Assembly (NCBI GenBank): GCA_019912385.1
Contig: JAIOIW010000117.1
Span: forward strand, 33,532-97,531
Direction of reading: 5' to 3'
Origin: Notoacmeibacter sp.
GTDB taxonomy: Bacteria > Pseudomonadota > Alphaproteobacteria > Rhizobiales > Rhizobiaceae
Length of the DNA: 64,000 nt
The translations under genes and the position numbers were made by a program. The notes below the pieces were generated by a model. The model saw only the letters and a list, made by a program, of their open reading frames with translations, was not told the origin of the DNA and searched no databases. Of this stretch, positions 1 through 9,149 are shown in pieces (position 1 is the stretch's first letter; each line of letters begins with the position of its first letter).

Positions 1-198
1 GCATCAGCGCGCGAGTTGACAAAGGTAATGCCACCGCGCCGCGTGGCACTTCTTCTCGGCGCCGAGGGAGAAGGCCTGCCCGCCGACCTGATGGAAACGC
101 TGGCGACAGTGCGCATCGCCATGCGCAACGACTTCGACAGCCTTAACGTGGCTGCGGCATCCGCCATCGCGTTGCATCACTTCCAGCACGGGGACTGA
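1..198 (+). CDS. TrmH/SpoU-family RNA methyltransferase, C-terminal fragment
   Basis: This is the last 65 codons of a gene that starts outside the window; the frame is open from base 1 to the TGA at 198. The segment LLLGAEGEGLP followed by DSLNVAAASAIALHH matches motifs 2 and 3 of the SPOUT (trefoil-knot) methyltransferases, where the glycine loop and the N-V-A-A-A run bind AdoMet. The family 2'-O-methylates rRNA or tRNA. The substrate cannot be told without the N-terminus. The next gene is convergent, 40 bp away. Confidence 0.85.
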   Translation, partial: ASARELTKVMPPRRVALLLGAEGEGLPADLMETLATVRIAMRNDFDSLNVAAASAIALHHFQHGD

Positions 199-238
199 CC
201 GGCGCCAAAGCCCATTCGGCCATTGCGGCCCGGGTCCG

Positions 239-1492
239 TTATTCCACCCTGCTTGCCGCGGCCTTTTGCAGGGCGCGGACACGCGAAGCCAGGCTGGTTA
301 CCTCGCCGCCGCCGCCTGACACGACGTTCGCGCCGGCCGGCTCCCGAATGATTTCGCCGATCGGCGATGCCGGTCCCTCGAGCATCGCGGTCATCGCGAC
401 GACTTCGGCCGCCAGATCGTTGATCCGCTCGCGCAGGATCGCGTTCTCGCGCTTCTGGTCGTCCCAGTCGTCTGTCTTGCCGCGCTCCATGATGGTGACG
501 TTCTCGCGCAACGCCTCGTTTTCACCTCTAAGCGTCTTGAGCTCCGTCGCGATGCGGGCGTGGTCCTCCGTCAGGCCCGCAACCGCCTTTTCAACCGTGC
601 CGTCATCGACCCGTGACAGCAGGTTCGTCATTTGCAGCGTCATGTCCGCCAGGCGCGCCTCGAGTTCGACCTTCTCGTTGCCGGCCTCGGTGATCTCCCG
701 GGTCACGGCGTCGACCTCCGCGCGGATGGCTTTCTGTTCCGCGCGCAGCCGGGCCAGTTCCTTGTCGCGACGCTCCAGTTTGTCTTCGCGGTCCGACAGG
801 GAAGCCATCAGGCGCTCGATCTTCTTTTCGGCGTCCTTCAGCTTCCTGGTCTCGACACCAAGCGCCCGGCGCGCGTTCTTCTCGTCGGTCTCGAGCTGAC
901 GCATCCGCTTTTCATTTTCGCGCCGCGCCGCACGCAACGAATCCACGTCTGTTGACAGCTTCTCGATTTGCGTGTCGCGCGACACGAGTTCGATCTGCCG
1001 GTTGCTGGAGGCAACCGACAATTCGTCGTTCATCTGACCCAACCGGTCGATTTCGCCGGCGCGCGCTTCCAGTGTCTGCTCGGCCCCGGCCAATCGTTCG
1101 CTCACCTGCTCGAGCTGTTGCTCGCGCTGGCCCAGTTCCCTGCGCAATGCGGCCGCCTGGGTCTCCAGCTGGCTCAAGGCCAGCGCCTTCACGTCGCGCG
1201 CTTCGCTCAGATACTTGAGTTCCTGCCGGTTCCGGTTGATCTCGGCAACCTGGACGGCGGCCTTCTCTCGAAAGCTCTTCACGCTCATCTCGAGCCGCCG
1301 AGTCGACATCGCGAATTCAGCACGCATACGATCCTTGTCGGCCTGGATTTCGTTGAGCGTGAGCGGAACGGATGCCTCGATGCGCTTGCGGGTCAGCAGG
1401 ACCGCGCGACGCCAGATCGCAGGGGCGATCATCAGGGCGAGAAAAGCAGCACAAAGAAATCCGAGCGAAAACAGCAGGACGGACTGGACCAC
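239..1492 (-). CDS. Membrane-anchored long coiled-coil protein, function unknown
   Basis: The protein has 417 residues. An N-terminal hydrophobic segment (about residues 3-30) is followed by some 300 residues of heptad-rich, charged coiled coil with many E, R, K and L and almost no aromatics. A Gly/Ala-rich tail ends it. The shape suggests a single-pass inner-membrane protein with a rod in the cytoplasm. Similar uncharacterised proteins occur in Rhizobiales, but I know of no assigned role. It is convergent with the methyltransferase gene. Low-complexity coiled coil means similarity to SMC- or chemoreceptor-like proteins would not be informative. Confidence 0.75.
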   Translation of the reverse strand: MVQSVLLFSLGFLCAAFLALMIAPAIWRRAVLLTRKRIEASVPLTLNEIQADKDRMRAEFAMSTRRLEMSVKSFREKAAVQVAEINRNRQELKYLSEARDVKALALSQLETQAAALRRELGQREQQLEQVSERLAGAEQTLEARAGEIDRLGQMNDELSVASSNRQIELVSRDTQIEKLSTDVDSLRAARRENEKRMRQLETDEKNARRALGVETRKLKDAEKKIERLMASLSDREDKLERRDKELARLRAEQKAIRAEVDAVTREITEAGNEKVELEARLADMTLQMTNLLSRVDDGTVEKAVAGLTEDHARIATELKTLRGENEALRENVTIMERGKTDDWDDQKRENAILRERINDLAAEVVAMTAMLEGPASPIGEIIREPAGANVVSGGGGEVTSLASRVRALQKAAASRVE

Positions 1493-1632
1493 GGCAGAAA
1501 TTCCCGAAACTGGACAACGGTGACCGGGACAGTTTGCGCCCCGGTTGCTTTGGCACTACTACCTTATTGCCGGCCGGCGGCACAGCGCAATTCCCAAACC
1601 GCCGGCTTGTAGTTCCGCGCCGGGCAATCCGC

Positions 1633-2217
1633 CTAGAACGGATTCCAGGTCGGCCGCTGGGTCAGTTTCAGATAGCCGATATTGAGCCCGAGCCGGGCGC
1701 CGACACCGGTCTTGATCGGAACGAGCAGCACGTCGCCGCGCTTGAGCACGTGGAACCCGGCACCCGCTATTGCGTAAGCCGAGCCGGAAACGCCGATATA
1801 ACGATGATAGAGATCGTCGACCGAGGCAAGATTGTAGATCAGCATCATGGTCCGCGACCCCTGCCCGCCGAAGTCCCAACCGATAGACGGCCCCTGCCAG
1901 AACACCTTGAAGTCGCCCGCGTTCTTGGTGAACAGCGTGCCTTCGCCATAGGTCAGCCCGCCCACGACGGCACCCGAACCTTCTTCCCCGAGTACGTATC
2001 CGTTGGGCAGGCCGTACTGGGAGAAAACACGTTCGATCACGGTCGCAATCCCACCGGATGTCGAGCCGAAGAACCGGTGCCCTGAATCGACCACTTCCTG
2101 CAAGCTGTAGGTGCTGGCCGCCCGGGCGGGCTGCACCGATGCCAGCGCTGTCCACGCCAGGGCCGAAACAACGATGATGGAGTGTACGATCGCCCTGACC
2201 GCTCTTGTCGCAAACAT
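1633..2217 (-). CDS. eipA: EipA-like periplasmic envelope protein (DUF1134)
   Basis: The protein has 194 residues. A signal peptide (hydrophobic core around residues 10-28, A-R-A cleavage region) is followed by a Gly-rich domain beginning TYSLQEVVDSGHRFFG, typical of DUF1134. The Brucella member EipA is a small periplasmic SH3-like beta barrel needed for envelope stress resistance. A longer ORF reaches 2328, but the ATG at 2217 is preceded by GGAG about 9 nt upstream and begins a clean signal peptide, so I chose it. As I recall, eipA also adjoins chpT and ctrA in Brucella, which supports the assignment. It is divergent from chpT. Confidence 0.85.
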   Translation of the reverse strand: MFATRAVRAIVHSIIVVSALAWTALASVQPARAASTYSLQEVVDSGHRFFGSTSGGIATVIERVFSQYGLPNGYVLGEEGSGAVVGGLTYGEGTLFTKNAGDFKVFWQGPSIGWDFGGQGSRTMMLIYNLASVDDLYHRYIGVSGSAYAIAGAGFHVLKRGDVLLVPIKTGVGARLGLNIGYLKLTQRPTWNPF

Positions 2218-2517
2218 GTTTTTTCTCCGATTGGGCGCGGTCCTGCCGGCCCTTCCTGCGCGGCGTCCAGCGCTCATGGCGGTTACGCCGACATGGTTAC
2301 CCGAATCTAACCCGCAATCCTTTTTCATTGCTTAAGAAATGCTGAAAAAATCGGGCGGCGGCATGGCGATGGTGTGGCAATCTGTTGAGGCAAGGTTCCT
2401 TGCCCAGTCACAAGCGGCTGTGTATCGGTTGACTTGTGCGGGATGCGTGATTCGCAACGAATGAAGCGAAAGGCGCCTTTGGGAAACAGATAGAGCCGAC
2501 CTGGGGAGTTCTTTTTG
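2218..2517. promoter_or_regulatory. Divergent intergenic region eipA/chpT
   Basis: This 300-bp region holds no gene. It must contain the promoters of eipA (leftward) and chpT (rightward). GANTC motifs occur here (GAATC near 2303 and GATTC near 2448), but there is no dense cluster like the one upstream of ctrA. I see no convincing CtrA box. Confidence 0.4.
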
Positions 2518-3147
2518 ATGGCCGATATCTTCACTCTTGGCGCGCCCGAACTGGGTGCCCTGCTCTGCAGCCGGGTCTGCCACGACATCATCTCGCCTGT
2601 CGGGGCGATCAACAACGGCCTGGAACTGCTGGATGAGGGCGGCGCCGACGAAGACGCCATGAACCTCATTCGCGCCAGCGCGCGCAATGCTTCGGCCAAG
2701 CTGCAATTCGCCCGGATCGCGTTTGGCGCGGCGGGTTCGGCAGGCATGCAGATCGATACCGGCGACGCACAGGCGGTGGCCATGGCCCTTTTCGCCAACG
2801 AAAAGCCGGAACTGGAGTGGAGCGGAGAGCGGGCGCTGCTGCCCAAGAACAAGGTCAAGCTTCTGCTCAACCTGATCCTGATCGCCAACGCCGCCATCCC
2901 GCGCGGCGGCAAGATATCCGTTCGCCTGGAAGACCTCGCCACAGCGCCGCGTTTCAAGCTGACGGCCGCCGGCAAGATGGTTCGGGTCCCCGCGAAATTC
3001 CTGGAGCTTCATGGCGGCAACATCCCCGAGGAGCCGATCGATGCCCACGCGGTGCAGCCCTACTATACGCTGCTGCTCGGGCGCGAATCCGGCATGGCGA
3101 TCGGCATCCGCGCGAATGGCGAGGAAGTTGTCCTGACCGCCAGTTGA
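2518..3147 (+). CDS. chpT: Histidine phosphotransferase ChpT
   Basis: The protein has 209 residues. The H-box CHDIISPVGAINNGLELL carries the phosphorylated His22, and a degenerate ATPase-like C-terminal half (N-L-I-L-I-A-N-A and the G-x-G remnants) follows, as in ChpT. ChpT relays phosphate from the hybrid kinase CckA to CtrA and CpdR in the alphaproteobacterial cell-cycle pathway. The frame also opens at a TTG one codon earlier, but the ATG at 2518 has a GGGGAG ribosome site at good spacing. A single-domain receiver and ctrA follow, the classical neighbourhood. Confidence 0.95.
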   Translation: MADIFTLGAPELGALLCSRVCHDIISPVGAINNGLELLDEGGADEDAMNLIRASARNASAKLQFARIAFGAAGSAGMQIDTGDAQAVAMALFANEKPELEWSGERALLPKNKVKLLLNLILIANAAIPRGGKISVRLEDLATAPRFKLTAAGKMVRVPAKFLELHGGNIPEEPIDAHAVQPYYTLLLGRESGMAIGIRANGEEVVLTAS

Positions 3148-3254
3148 CGATTAGCCTCAAAATTTCACCGCTGATTTCAGACTTGTTTACAGTTTGGCTC
3201 TACAGTGAGGCTGCGTCGAGCAATCCCACGAAGTGTTTTTGACGGCTGACTGAA

Positions 3255-3650
3255 ATGAAGCGCCTATTGATCATCGATGACTCTGCGGTTGTCCGCAAGG
3301 TTGCAGAACGGATACTGCGGGATCTGGAGGTCGAGATCGACCAGGCCAGCAGTGGCACGGCGGGCCTGGCCGTCTGCCGGGAATCCCGTCCGGACTATAT
3401 CCTGCTGGATTCCATGCTTCCAGATCACACGAGCGTCGAATTCCTGACCGCGCTCAAGGATGTCTATCGCGGGCAGATGCCGATGGTGCTGCTCATGGTC
3501 AACGAGATGGAAATCGGTCCGATCATGAAAGCCAAGCGCGCCGGCTCGTCGGGTCACGTTCTCAAGCCGTTCAACCGCAGCCAGTTGCTGACGGCTTTTG
3601 CCAAGGCCCGCGACACGGCCGAGCGCAGGAACGCCACGCGCGCGGCATAG
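3255..3650 (+). CDS. Single-domain CheY-like response regulator
   Basis: The protein has 131 residues and consists of one receiver domain with no output domain. The acidic pair D8/D9, the phospho-acceptor D52 (LLDSMLPD) and the lysine K104 (LKPF) are present. The usual Thr/Ser after beta-4 is missing: the segment reads LLMVNE. Phosphorylation switching may therefore be altered. It lies between chpT and ctrA, so a role in the CckA-ChpT-CtrA network is likely by context. It is not an obvious CpdR or DivK. Confidence 0.85.
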   Translation: MKRLLIIDDSAVVRKVAERILRDLEVEIDQASSGTAGLAVCRESRPDYILLDSMLPDHTSVEFLTALKDVYRGQMPMVLLMVNEMEIGPIMKAKRAGSSGHVLKPFNRSQLLTAFAKARDTAERRNATRAA

Positions 3651-3701
3651 AATTATCCGTCATTTCCGGATGGCGTCGCCGATCCGTCTCGCCCGGACAC
3701 G

Positions 3702-3728
3702 AAAAACCCGGCCTTGTTTGCCGGGTTC
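3702..3728 (-). terminator. Intrinsic terminator of ctrA
   Basis: A perfect 8-bp stem (3705-3712 paired with 3720-3727, AACCCGGC/GCCGGGTT) with a 7-nt loop is followed on the minus strand by a short T run. It sits between the convergent response regulator gene and ctrA, 29 bp beyond the ctrA stop codon. Confidence 0.75.
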
Positions 3729-3755
3729 CTTATGCTCTGGATCATCGATCGCCCG

Positions 3756-4451
3756 TCAGGCGCTGTCGCGGATTTCTTCCGGCTCGCGCAACACATAGCC
3801 GCGGCCCCAAACGGTTTCGATGTAGTTCTGGCCGCCCGACGCCGTATCCAGTTTCTTGCGCAGCTTGCAGATGAAGACGTCGATGATCTTCAGTTCCGGT
3901 TCGTCCATGCCGCCATAGAGATGGTTGAGGAACATTTCCTTGGTCAGGGTCGTGCCCTTGCGCAGGGAAAGCAGTTCCAGCATCTGGTATTCCTTGCCGG
4001 TCAGGTGAACGCGCTGGCCGCCCACTTCGACGGTCTTGGCATCGAGATTGACCAGCAGGTCGCCGGTGGTGATGACCGATTGCGCGTGACCTTTCGAGCG
4101 CCGCACGATCGCGTGGATGCGCGCCACGAGCTCGTCCTTGTGGAACGGCTTGGTCATGTAGTCGTCGGCGCCGAATCCCAGGCCGCGAACCTTGTCTTCG
4201 ATCCCGGCCATGCCGGAGAGGATCAGGATGGGGGTCTTGACCTTCGACAGACGCAGCGTGCGCAGGACTTCATAACCCGACATGTCGGGGAGGTTGAGAT
4301 CGAGAAGGATGATGTCGTAGTCATAGAGCTTCCCGAGGTCGACCCCCTCTTCCCCGAGATCCGTCGTATAGACATTAAAACTTTCGGACTTCAGCATCAG
4401 TTCGATGCTTTGTGCGGTGGCACCGTCGTCCTCAATTAGCAAAACGCGCAT
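3756..4451 (-). CDS. ctrA: Cell-cycle master response regulator CtrA
   Basis: The protein has 231 residues, the length typical of CtrA. The receiver domain (residues 1-120) has E7/D8/D9 and phospho-acceptor D51 ([11 protein letters not shown]). The OmpR-type winged helix (about 130-228) contains the recognition helix [15 protein letters not shown] and ends [12 protein letters not shown], nearly invariant in CtrA. CtrA controls replication initiation, cell division and motility genes. Unlike Caulobacter CtrA, the C-terminus here is DSA, not the usual AA ClpXP degron. The 427-bp upstream region carries GANTC sites. SciP, its antagonist, lies 1.7 kb away. Confidence 0.98.
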   Translation of the reverse strand: MRVLLIEDDGATAQSIELMLKSESFNVYTTDLGEEGVDLGKLYDYDIILLDLNLPDMSGYEVLRTLRLSKVKTPILILSGMAGIEDKVRGLGFGADDYMTKPFHKDELVARIHAIVRRSKGHAQSVITTGDLLVNLDAKTVEVGGQRVHLTGKEYQMLELLSLRKGTTLTKEMFLNHLYGGMDEPELKIIDVFICKLRKKLDTASGGQNYIETVWGRGYVLREPEEIRDSA

Positions 4452-4878
4452 TTCGATCCCCTTTTCCGCAACCGAAACAGGTCACCCCCAAATCCCTGCG
4501 GACCAGACTATGTCTGAACCGAAGGCTGCCATGCAATGGTTAACAAATTCCAAATTCGCATTGCAAGTTCGAGGGGTGTAATTGAATTTCCAGGATCAAC
4601 CAATTGAAATAAATGGATAATCCATGATTTCGAAGTTAACGCCGAATCTTAATGAATCTCGCTAAGAGATTCATATGACTCGACTTGCTGCCTTTAACCA
4701 AAGCGACAGGTTTTTTTTACCGCGCCTTAAGTTCCGGGCCCTATGATTAACAATGCCCGTAAACGAAAGGTTACCGGCGCGGCTGCGGGTCCAATTCCCG
4801 ACGAATCACTTGAAGCCGATGTCTTTCGTTTGCGGGCCGGGTTCGGACCCTGCGTATCGAGTTGTGGAGTAACCAGTT
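4452..4878. promoter_or_regulatory. ctrA/fliJ control region with GANTC cluster
   Basis: This is the divergent intergenic region between ctrA and fliJ. It is AT-rich compared with its surroundings. GANTC (CcrM methylation) sites lie at 4644-4648, 4654-4658, 4668-4672, 4677-4681 and 4803-4807, four of them within 38 bp. A near-consensus CtrA box TTTA-N7-TTAA spans 4716-4730, and TTAA-N9-TTAA spans 4636-4652. In Caulobacter, methylation-sensitive GcrA activation and CtrA autoregulation act on ctrA through such sites. Promoter elements were not resolved. Confidence 0.75.
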
Positions 4879-5253
4879 ATGAAATCGCGCGAGAATCTCG
4901 TCCGTCTTAAGCAGTTCCAGGTCAACGAAAAGCGCCGCCAGCTGGCACAGCTTGAAATGATGATTGCCGAATTCGAGCGCAAGGCGACCGAACTCGACCT
5001 GCAGATCGCCGCCGAAGAGAAAAAAGCCGGCATCGAGGACATCAATCACTTCGCCTATCCGACATTTGCCAAGGCGGCCCGCCAGCGCCGGGATAACCTG
5101 CTCGCCTCGCAGGGCGATCTCGTCGCGCAGAAAAAGGCGGGCGAATCCGCGCTTGCGGAGGCCGAGGCGGAACTTGGCAAGGCCGAGTTGCTGGAAAACC
5201 GCGACATGAAGATCCGCGACGTGGCGGAAAACCCGCGCGCGATGATCGGATAG
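4879..5253 (+). CDS. fliJ: FliJ-like flagellar export coiled-coil protein
   Basis: The protein has 124 residues, almost wholly helical and heptad-rich (RLKQFQVNEKRRQLAQLE, then EFERKATELDLQIAAEEKKA), with a short ordered tail. Length, coiled-coil pattern and position next to ctrA fit the FliJ of Rhizobiales, which works with the FliI ATPase in flagellar export. No other flagellar gene is visible here, so the call rests on family shape and synteny. A ribosome site GGAG lies 9 nt before the ATG. Confidence 0.7.
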   Translation: MKSRENLVRLKQFQVNEKRRQLAQLEMMIAEFERKATELDLQIAAEEKKAGIEDINHFAYPTFAKAARQRRDNLLASQGDLVAQKKAGESALAEAEAELGKAELLENRDMKIRDVAENPRAMIG

Positions 5254-5338
5254 GCTGGACGGGTCATTTCCCTGTTTTTGACGGGCCGCCGATTGGGCGG
5301 CTTGTTTCTTTGCAGCGGCAGAGGAAAAGCTGCAAACA

Positions 5339-5617
5339 CTACCGGATGACGTCGGCCCATTCGGGATGGCGCGGCAACTGGCTTTTGAAGAGCGGGCATA
5401 GCGGAATGATCTTCCAGCCGCCCTTTCGCGCCTCCTCGACCGCATGCGCCGACAACGTATCGCCGGTGCCTCTTCCGCGCAGGGCATCAGGCGCGCCCAT
5501 GTGGTCGACGATGATGGTTCTTTGCGATAACCGGCTGTAGGTCAGTTCTGCCTCCAGCCCGTCGATCTTCGGCACATGACGCCCGCCGCTTGCTGCGGCT
5601 TGTTCCGTGATTTCCAT
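5339..5617 (-). CDS. Small GNAT-like N-acetyltransferase (COG2388/YjdJ type)
   Basis: The protein has 92 residues. The sequence AELTYSRLSQRTIIVDHMGAPDALRGRGTGDTL and the ending LCPLFKSQLPRHPEWADVI match the minimal GCN5-related fold of COG2388: the acetyl-CoA loop is R-G-R-G-T-G and the conserved end is P-x-F-x-x...H-P-E-W. The substrate is unknown. An upstream ATG at 5668 would add 17 residues; I prefer 5617 by family length, but neither has a strong ribosome site. It is convergent with fliJ. Confidence 0.75.
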   Translation of the reverse strand: MEITEQAAASGGRHVPKIDGLEAELTYSRLSQRTIIVDHMGAPDALRGRGTGDTLSAHAVEEARKGGWKIIPLCPLFKSQLPRHPEWADVIR

Positions 5618-5712
5618 GGCCTGGCGCGCGCTCTTGTGCTGATGGGCGGAAAAGTTCCTGCCGGTCATGTGTGCTGTTTCAATTCCCCGGCGCCTTGGCT
5701 ACTACAAAAAGC

Positions 5713-6150
5713 ATGCGCCACGCCCTCGCCCTCACCCTGTTCTTCGCGACGCTTTGCTACGCGCTCGGGATCACCTTGCCCCTCATTCATGTCGAGCGGT
5801 TGTGGATTTTTAACGACGAGCCGTCCCTGGTCGCCATGATCGCGAGCCTTTGGGAGAGCGAAGACCGGTTCCTTGCCGTGATCGTGGCCCTGTTTTCCGT
5901 CGTCGCGCCGGCCGCCAAGCTGATGCTGCTGCATTTGGCGGCCAGCGATGCGGAACGCCCCGGCCTGCCGGGATGGTTCAGGGCGATCGCCAACTGGTCG
6001 ATGCTTGACGTCGTGCTTGTGGCACTGGTGATCTTCGCGGCGAAGACTTCGGGCCTCGCCACCGCGGTCACGAAGCCGGGACTGTGGTTCTTCGCCCTTT
6101 CGGTGGCGCTGACCGCGGCCGCCTCCTGGATGGCGGGGCACAGGACATGA
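5713..6150 (+). CDS. PqiA-like (paraquat-inducible protein A) membrane protein
   Basis: The protein has 145 residues and four predicted membrane segments (about 3-25, 50-74, 95-115 and 120-143). The pattern LPLIHVERLWIFNDEPSLVAMI followed by PAAKLMLLH is characteristic of the PqiA domain; full PqiA has two such domains, this has one. The family belongs to envelope lipid transport systems with MCE proteins, but no MCE gene is nearby. The function of single-domain members is uncertain. An in-frame start at 5671 exists but adds a non-membrane extension. Confidence 0.75.
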   Translation: MRHALALTLFFATLCYALGITLPLIHVERLWIFNDEPSLVAMIASLWESEDRFLAVIVALFSVVAPAAKLMLLHLAASDAERPGLPGWFRAIANWSMLDVVLVALVIFAAKTSGLATAVTKPGLWFFALSVALTAAASWMAGHRT

Positions 6151-6207
6151 CGAAACGGCCGTCGGCGCGCAGGCGCCTCCGGCCACCGTTTGTCAGATCG
6201 ATGCCGT

Positions 6208-6483
6208 TTAGTGACGGTATTGCTGGATTCGCGTGGTCCTGAGTCCGGCAAGGCCGTATTCGTCGATAGAGGACTGCCATGACAGGAACTCCTCCACCGT
6301 CAGCTTGTAGCGGTGGCAGGCTTCTTCCAGGCTGAGCAAGCCGCCCCTTACCGCAGCCACGACTTCCGCCTTGCGGCGGATAACCCACCGCCGCGTGTTG
6401 GTCGGCGGAAGATCGGCTATGGTGAGCGGGCTGCCATCAGGACCGATGACATATTTTACGCGTGGTCTCGCCAGATCGGTCAT
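6208..6483 (-). CDS. sciP: SciP, CtrA inhibitory protein (DUF1153)
   Basis: The protein has 91 residues. The sequence (PRVKYVIGPDGSPLTIADLP, then RRWVIRRKAEVVAAVRGGLL and LTVEEFLSWQ) is the nearly invariant core of DUF1153. The Caulobacter member, SciP, is a small helix-turn-helix protein that binds CtrA at promoters and blocks RNA polymerase recruitment. It sits within 2 kb of ctrA and directly beside mnmA. It is transcribed leftward from a 230-bp intergenic region shared with mnmA. Confidence 0.93.
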   Translation of the reverse strand: MTDLARPRVKYVIGPDGSPLTIADLPPTNTRRWVIRRKAEVVAAVRGGLLSLEEACHRYKLTVEEFLSWQSSIDEYGLAGLRTTRIQQYRH

Positions 6484-6713
6484 TGTACTCTCTACACAAA
6501 CTCAAGGACCCAATCGCAGCGATGTTACCGTGGCAACTTTAAGAAAGACCTAAAGCGGGGGTAACCAGCTGGTAATGAAGCTGAATCACCTGTTAGGCTT
6601 GGTAAACGCGGGCCAACGCCGCTTCGGTCAGCTTGTTATGGCGGGCGCGAAGGCCTTGACCTATATTGAGGTTGATGGCAGCAGACGCGCAAGCTGCATG
6701 AAACGGTGATGCA

Positions 6714-7889
6714 ATGAACAGCCTCGATCTTCCGGGACATCCCGAGGATACCCGCGTGGTGGTCGCCATGTCGGGCGGGGTGGATTCGTCGGTCGTTGCC
6801 GGCATTCTCAAGCGCGAGCGATATGACGTCGTCGGCGTGACGCTTCAGCTCTATGATCATGGTGCGGCCACCCATCGGCCGGGTTCGTGCTGTGCCGGAC
6901 AGGATATCGACGACGCGCGTCGCGTCTCCGAAACCCTGGGCATCCCGCATTACGTGCTCGACTACGAACGGCGTTTCCGCGAAGCGGTGATCGACCCCTT
7001 CGCCGCAAGCTATGCCGCCGGCGAAACCCCGATCCCCTGCGTAGCCTGCAACCAGACGGTCAAGTTTGCCGACCTGCTCGATACCGCGCGCGAACTTGGC
7101 GCCGATGCGCTTGCCACCGGCCATTATATCCGCAGCCGCGCCAACGGGCCGCATCGTGCGCTGTTCCGCCCGGTCGATACCGAGCGCGACCAGAGCTACT
7201 TCCTCTTTGCCACAACCCAGGACCAGATCGATTTCCTGCGGTTCCCGCTCGGCGACCTGCCCAAGGCGCAGGTGCGCCGGATCGCGGAGGAAATGGGCCT
7301 GTCTGTCGCCGCAAAGCAGGACAGCCAGGATATCTGCTTCGTGCCCCAGGGCCGGTATTCGGACGTGATCTCCAGATTGAAGCCGGGCGCCGCCGAGCCA
7401 GGCGATATCGTTCATATCGACGGCCGCGTGCTCGGCCGCCACGAAGGCATCCTGCGCTACACGATCGGTCAGCGCCGCGGCATCGGCGTCGCGGCCGGCG
7501 AACCGCTCTATGTCGTCCATCTCGATGCGGTCAGCGCCCGCGTCGTGGTTGGCCCGCGCGAAGCGCTGGAGACCCACCGTCTGTATCTGCGCGGCATGAA
7601 CTGGCTGGGCGACGTACCGCTCGAAGCGATCGGCCCGACCGGTTTCGAATGCCACGCCAAGGTGCGCTCGACGCGCCCGCCGCGCCCGGCCATCCTCCAC
7701 TACGACAAGGGGATTGCCTCCGTCGAACTGCTCGACGGCGAAACCGGTGTCGCGCCGGGCCAGGCCTGCGTGCTTTATGCCGACAGTGGAAATGACGCCC
7801 GCATACTCGGCGGCGGCTTCATCGAGCGCTCAGAGCGCACCGCGGAAGCCGAGGCCATGCTGGCGCAGTTGCAGCACCTGCCTGCGTAA
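6714..7889 (+). CDS. mnmA: tRNA-specific 2-thiouridylase MnmA
   Basis: The protein has 391 residues. It uses ATP and a persulfide relay to make the 2-thio group of s2U34 in tRNA-Lys, -Glu and -Gln. The PP-loop SGGVDSS is at residues 20-26. The catalytic pair is C112 ([11 protein letters not shown]) and C208 (SQDICFV). The motif ATGHYI and the C-terminal barrel ([10 protein letters not shown]) are intact. The length is normal. The sciP-mnmA adjacency is common in Rhizobiales. Confidence 0.97.
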   Translation: MNSLDLPGHPEDTRVVVAMSGGVDSSVVAGILKRERYDVVGVTLQLYDHGAATHRPGSCCAGQDIDDARRVSETLGIPHYVLDYERRFREAVIDPFAASYAAGETPIPCVACNQTVKFADLLDTARELGADALATGHYIRSRANGPHRALFRPVDTERDQSYFLFATTQDQIDFLRFPLGDLPKAQVRRIAEEMGLSVAAKQDSQDICFVPQGRYSDVISRLKPGAAEPGDIVHIDGRVLGRHEGILRYTIGQRRGIGVAAGEPLYVVHLDAVSARVVVGPREALETHRLYLRGMNWLGDVPLEAIGPTGFECHAKVRSTRPPRPAILHYDKGIASVELLDGETGVAPGQACVLYADSGNDARILGGGFIERSERTAEAEAMLAQLQHLPA

Positions 7890-7932
7890 CACCCTTCGGC
7901 GCTTTACCGCCATTCCGCCAGCCGCACACCCG

Positions 7933-8886
7933 TCAGTCGTGGGTAACAGTCCCGGCGGTCAGGATCTTCAGCACCGTGATAGCCTCCGCGCCGCCGGTGC
8001 GCGGTTCCTCGCGCGTTTCAACGCAATGGATGAAATGCTGCAGTTCGCGGGTCAGCGGCATGCCGTCGGCCACTGGCTGGTAGCTGGGCTCGTTGGTCGT
8101 GAACGCCCACTGGCCGGAATCCTGCCACACCGCGTGGCGGTAGATGGCGAGCTTCCGGTCCCAGCTTTCCACGTCGTCGAACACCGCCATGGCGCGGGTG
8201 CCGACCACCGTCAACCGCCTTTCGCGGTAGGGATTGAGCCGGGAAGTGAACAGGTGGCCGCGCACATTTCCGGCAAAACGCAGGTGCAAATGGGCGAAAT
8301 CGCTCAGATGATCGAGGATCGCCGCACCCTCGCCGCGCACTTCCAGCGGCTGCGAGCCGGTGATCGCCAGGATCATCGACAGGTCGTGCGGCGCGAGATC
8401 CCACAGCGCATCGTTTTCGGTGTGGAATTTGCCAAGCCCGAGGCGGTGGGAGTGGATGTATTTCACTTCGCCGAGCTCGCCCTCATCGACCAGCGCCTTG
8501 AGCTGTTCGAAGGCCGGGTGATAGCGCAGCACATGGCCGACCATGAACACGCGGCCATTGGCATGGGCCGCCGCGACCGCGCGCTCCGCATCCGCCACCG
8601 ACAGCGCGATCGGCTTTTCAACCAGCATGTCCATGCCGGCCTCGGCCGCGCGAACCGCCATCTCGGCGTGGAACTGCGGCGGCAACGCCATCACTATGGC
8701 ATCGATGTCGGTCCGCGAGAAAAGGGCGTCGGGCTCGATCGCCTCGCATTCGTTTTCGCTGGCAAAGCCTTCCGCGCGTGGCGCATTGGCATCCGAGATA
8801 GCCGCCAGCACGCCCAGCCCCTTGAGCGTGCGGATGTGATTGCTTCCCCAGTATCCGCAACCCAGAACTGCGATGCGCGGTGCCAT
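7933..8886 (-). CDS. Gfo/Idh/MocA-family NAD(P)-dependent oxidoreductase
   Basis: The protein has 317 residues. The N-terminal Rossmann motif is GCGYWG (residues 9-14), and the family EKP motif is at 90-92 (VEKPIALS). The second domain contains the sheet region with H-D-L-S-M-I-L. Close relatives act on nucleotide-sugar or UDP-GlcNAc derivatives (WlbA-like) or inositol. The GYWG variant and the HRLGLGKFHTENDALWDLAPHD stretch resemble sugar-nucleotide dehydrogenases. The ORF extends to 9066, but the alignable protein starts at 8886. No partner genes are adjacent, so the substrate is open. Confidence 0.9.
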   Translation of the reverse strand: MAPRIAVLGCGYWGSNHIRTLKGLGVLAAISDANAPRAEGFASENECEAIEPDALFSRTDIDAIVMALPPQFHAEMAVRAAEAGMDMLVEKPIALSVADAERAVAAAHANGRVFMVGHVLRYHPAFEQLKALVDEGELGEVKYIHSHRLGLGKFHTENDALWDLAPHDLSMILAITGSQPLEVRGEGAAILDHLSDFAHLHLRFAGNVRGHLFTSRLNPYRERRLTVVGTRAMAVFDDVESWDRKLAIYRHAVWQDSGQWAFTTNEPSYQPVADGMPLTRELQHFIHCVETREEPRTGGAEAITVLKILTAGTVTHD

Positions 8887-9149
8887 CGATAACGTGTCCG
8901 AACTCCAACTGATGCGACACATATCGGGCGGGTGACGGGAACTCAACCCCGTCGATGCACGTGCATTGAAGCGGCGGTGGTTTTCGCCGGCGCCAGATGC
9001 TGCGTGATCGCGGAACACGACTGCGCCGTGCGTCCATAGGGACACGCAAAGGACACTGCAGATCATTCAATCCGTACATCGTGCTTTCCGAAAACGGGCT
9101 CCGGTTTTCGGGCCGGTGCCCGAATGCTGCAAATGGCGCGTCGGCGCGC
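8887..9149. other. Intergenic region with no recognisable gene
   Basis: This region lies between the oxidoreductase start and the tRNA promoter. It must hold the oxidoreductase promoter. The overlapping ORFs have no protein-like features and are not supported. Confidence 0.4.
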
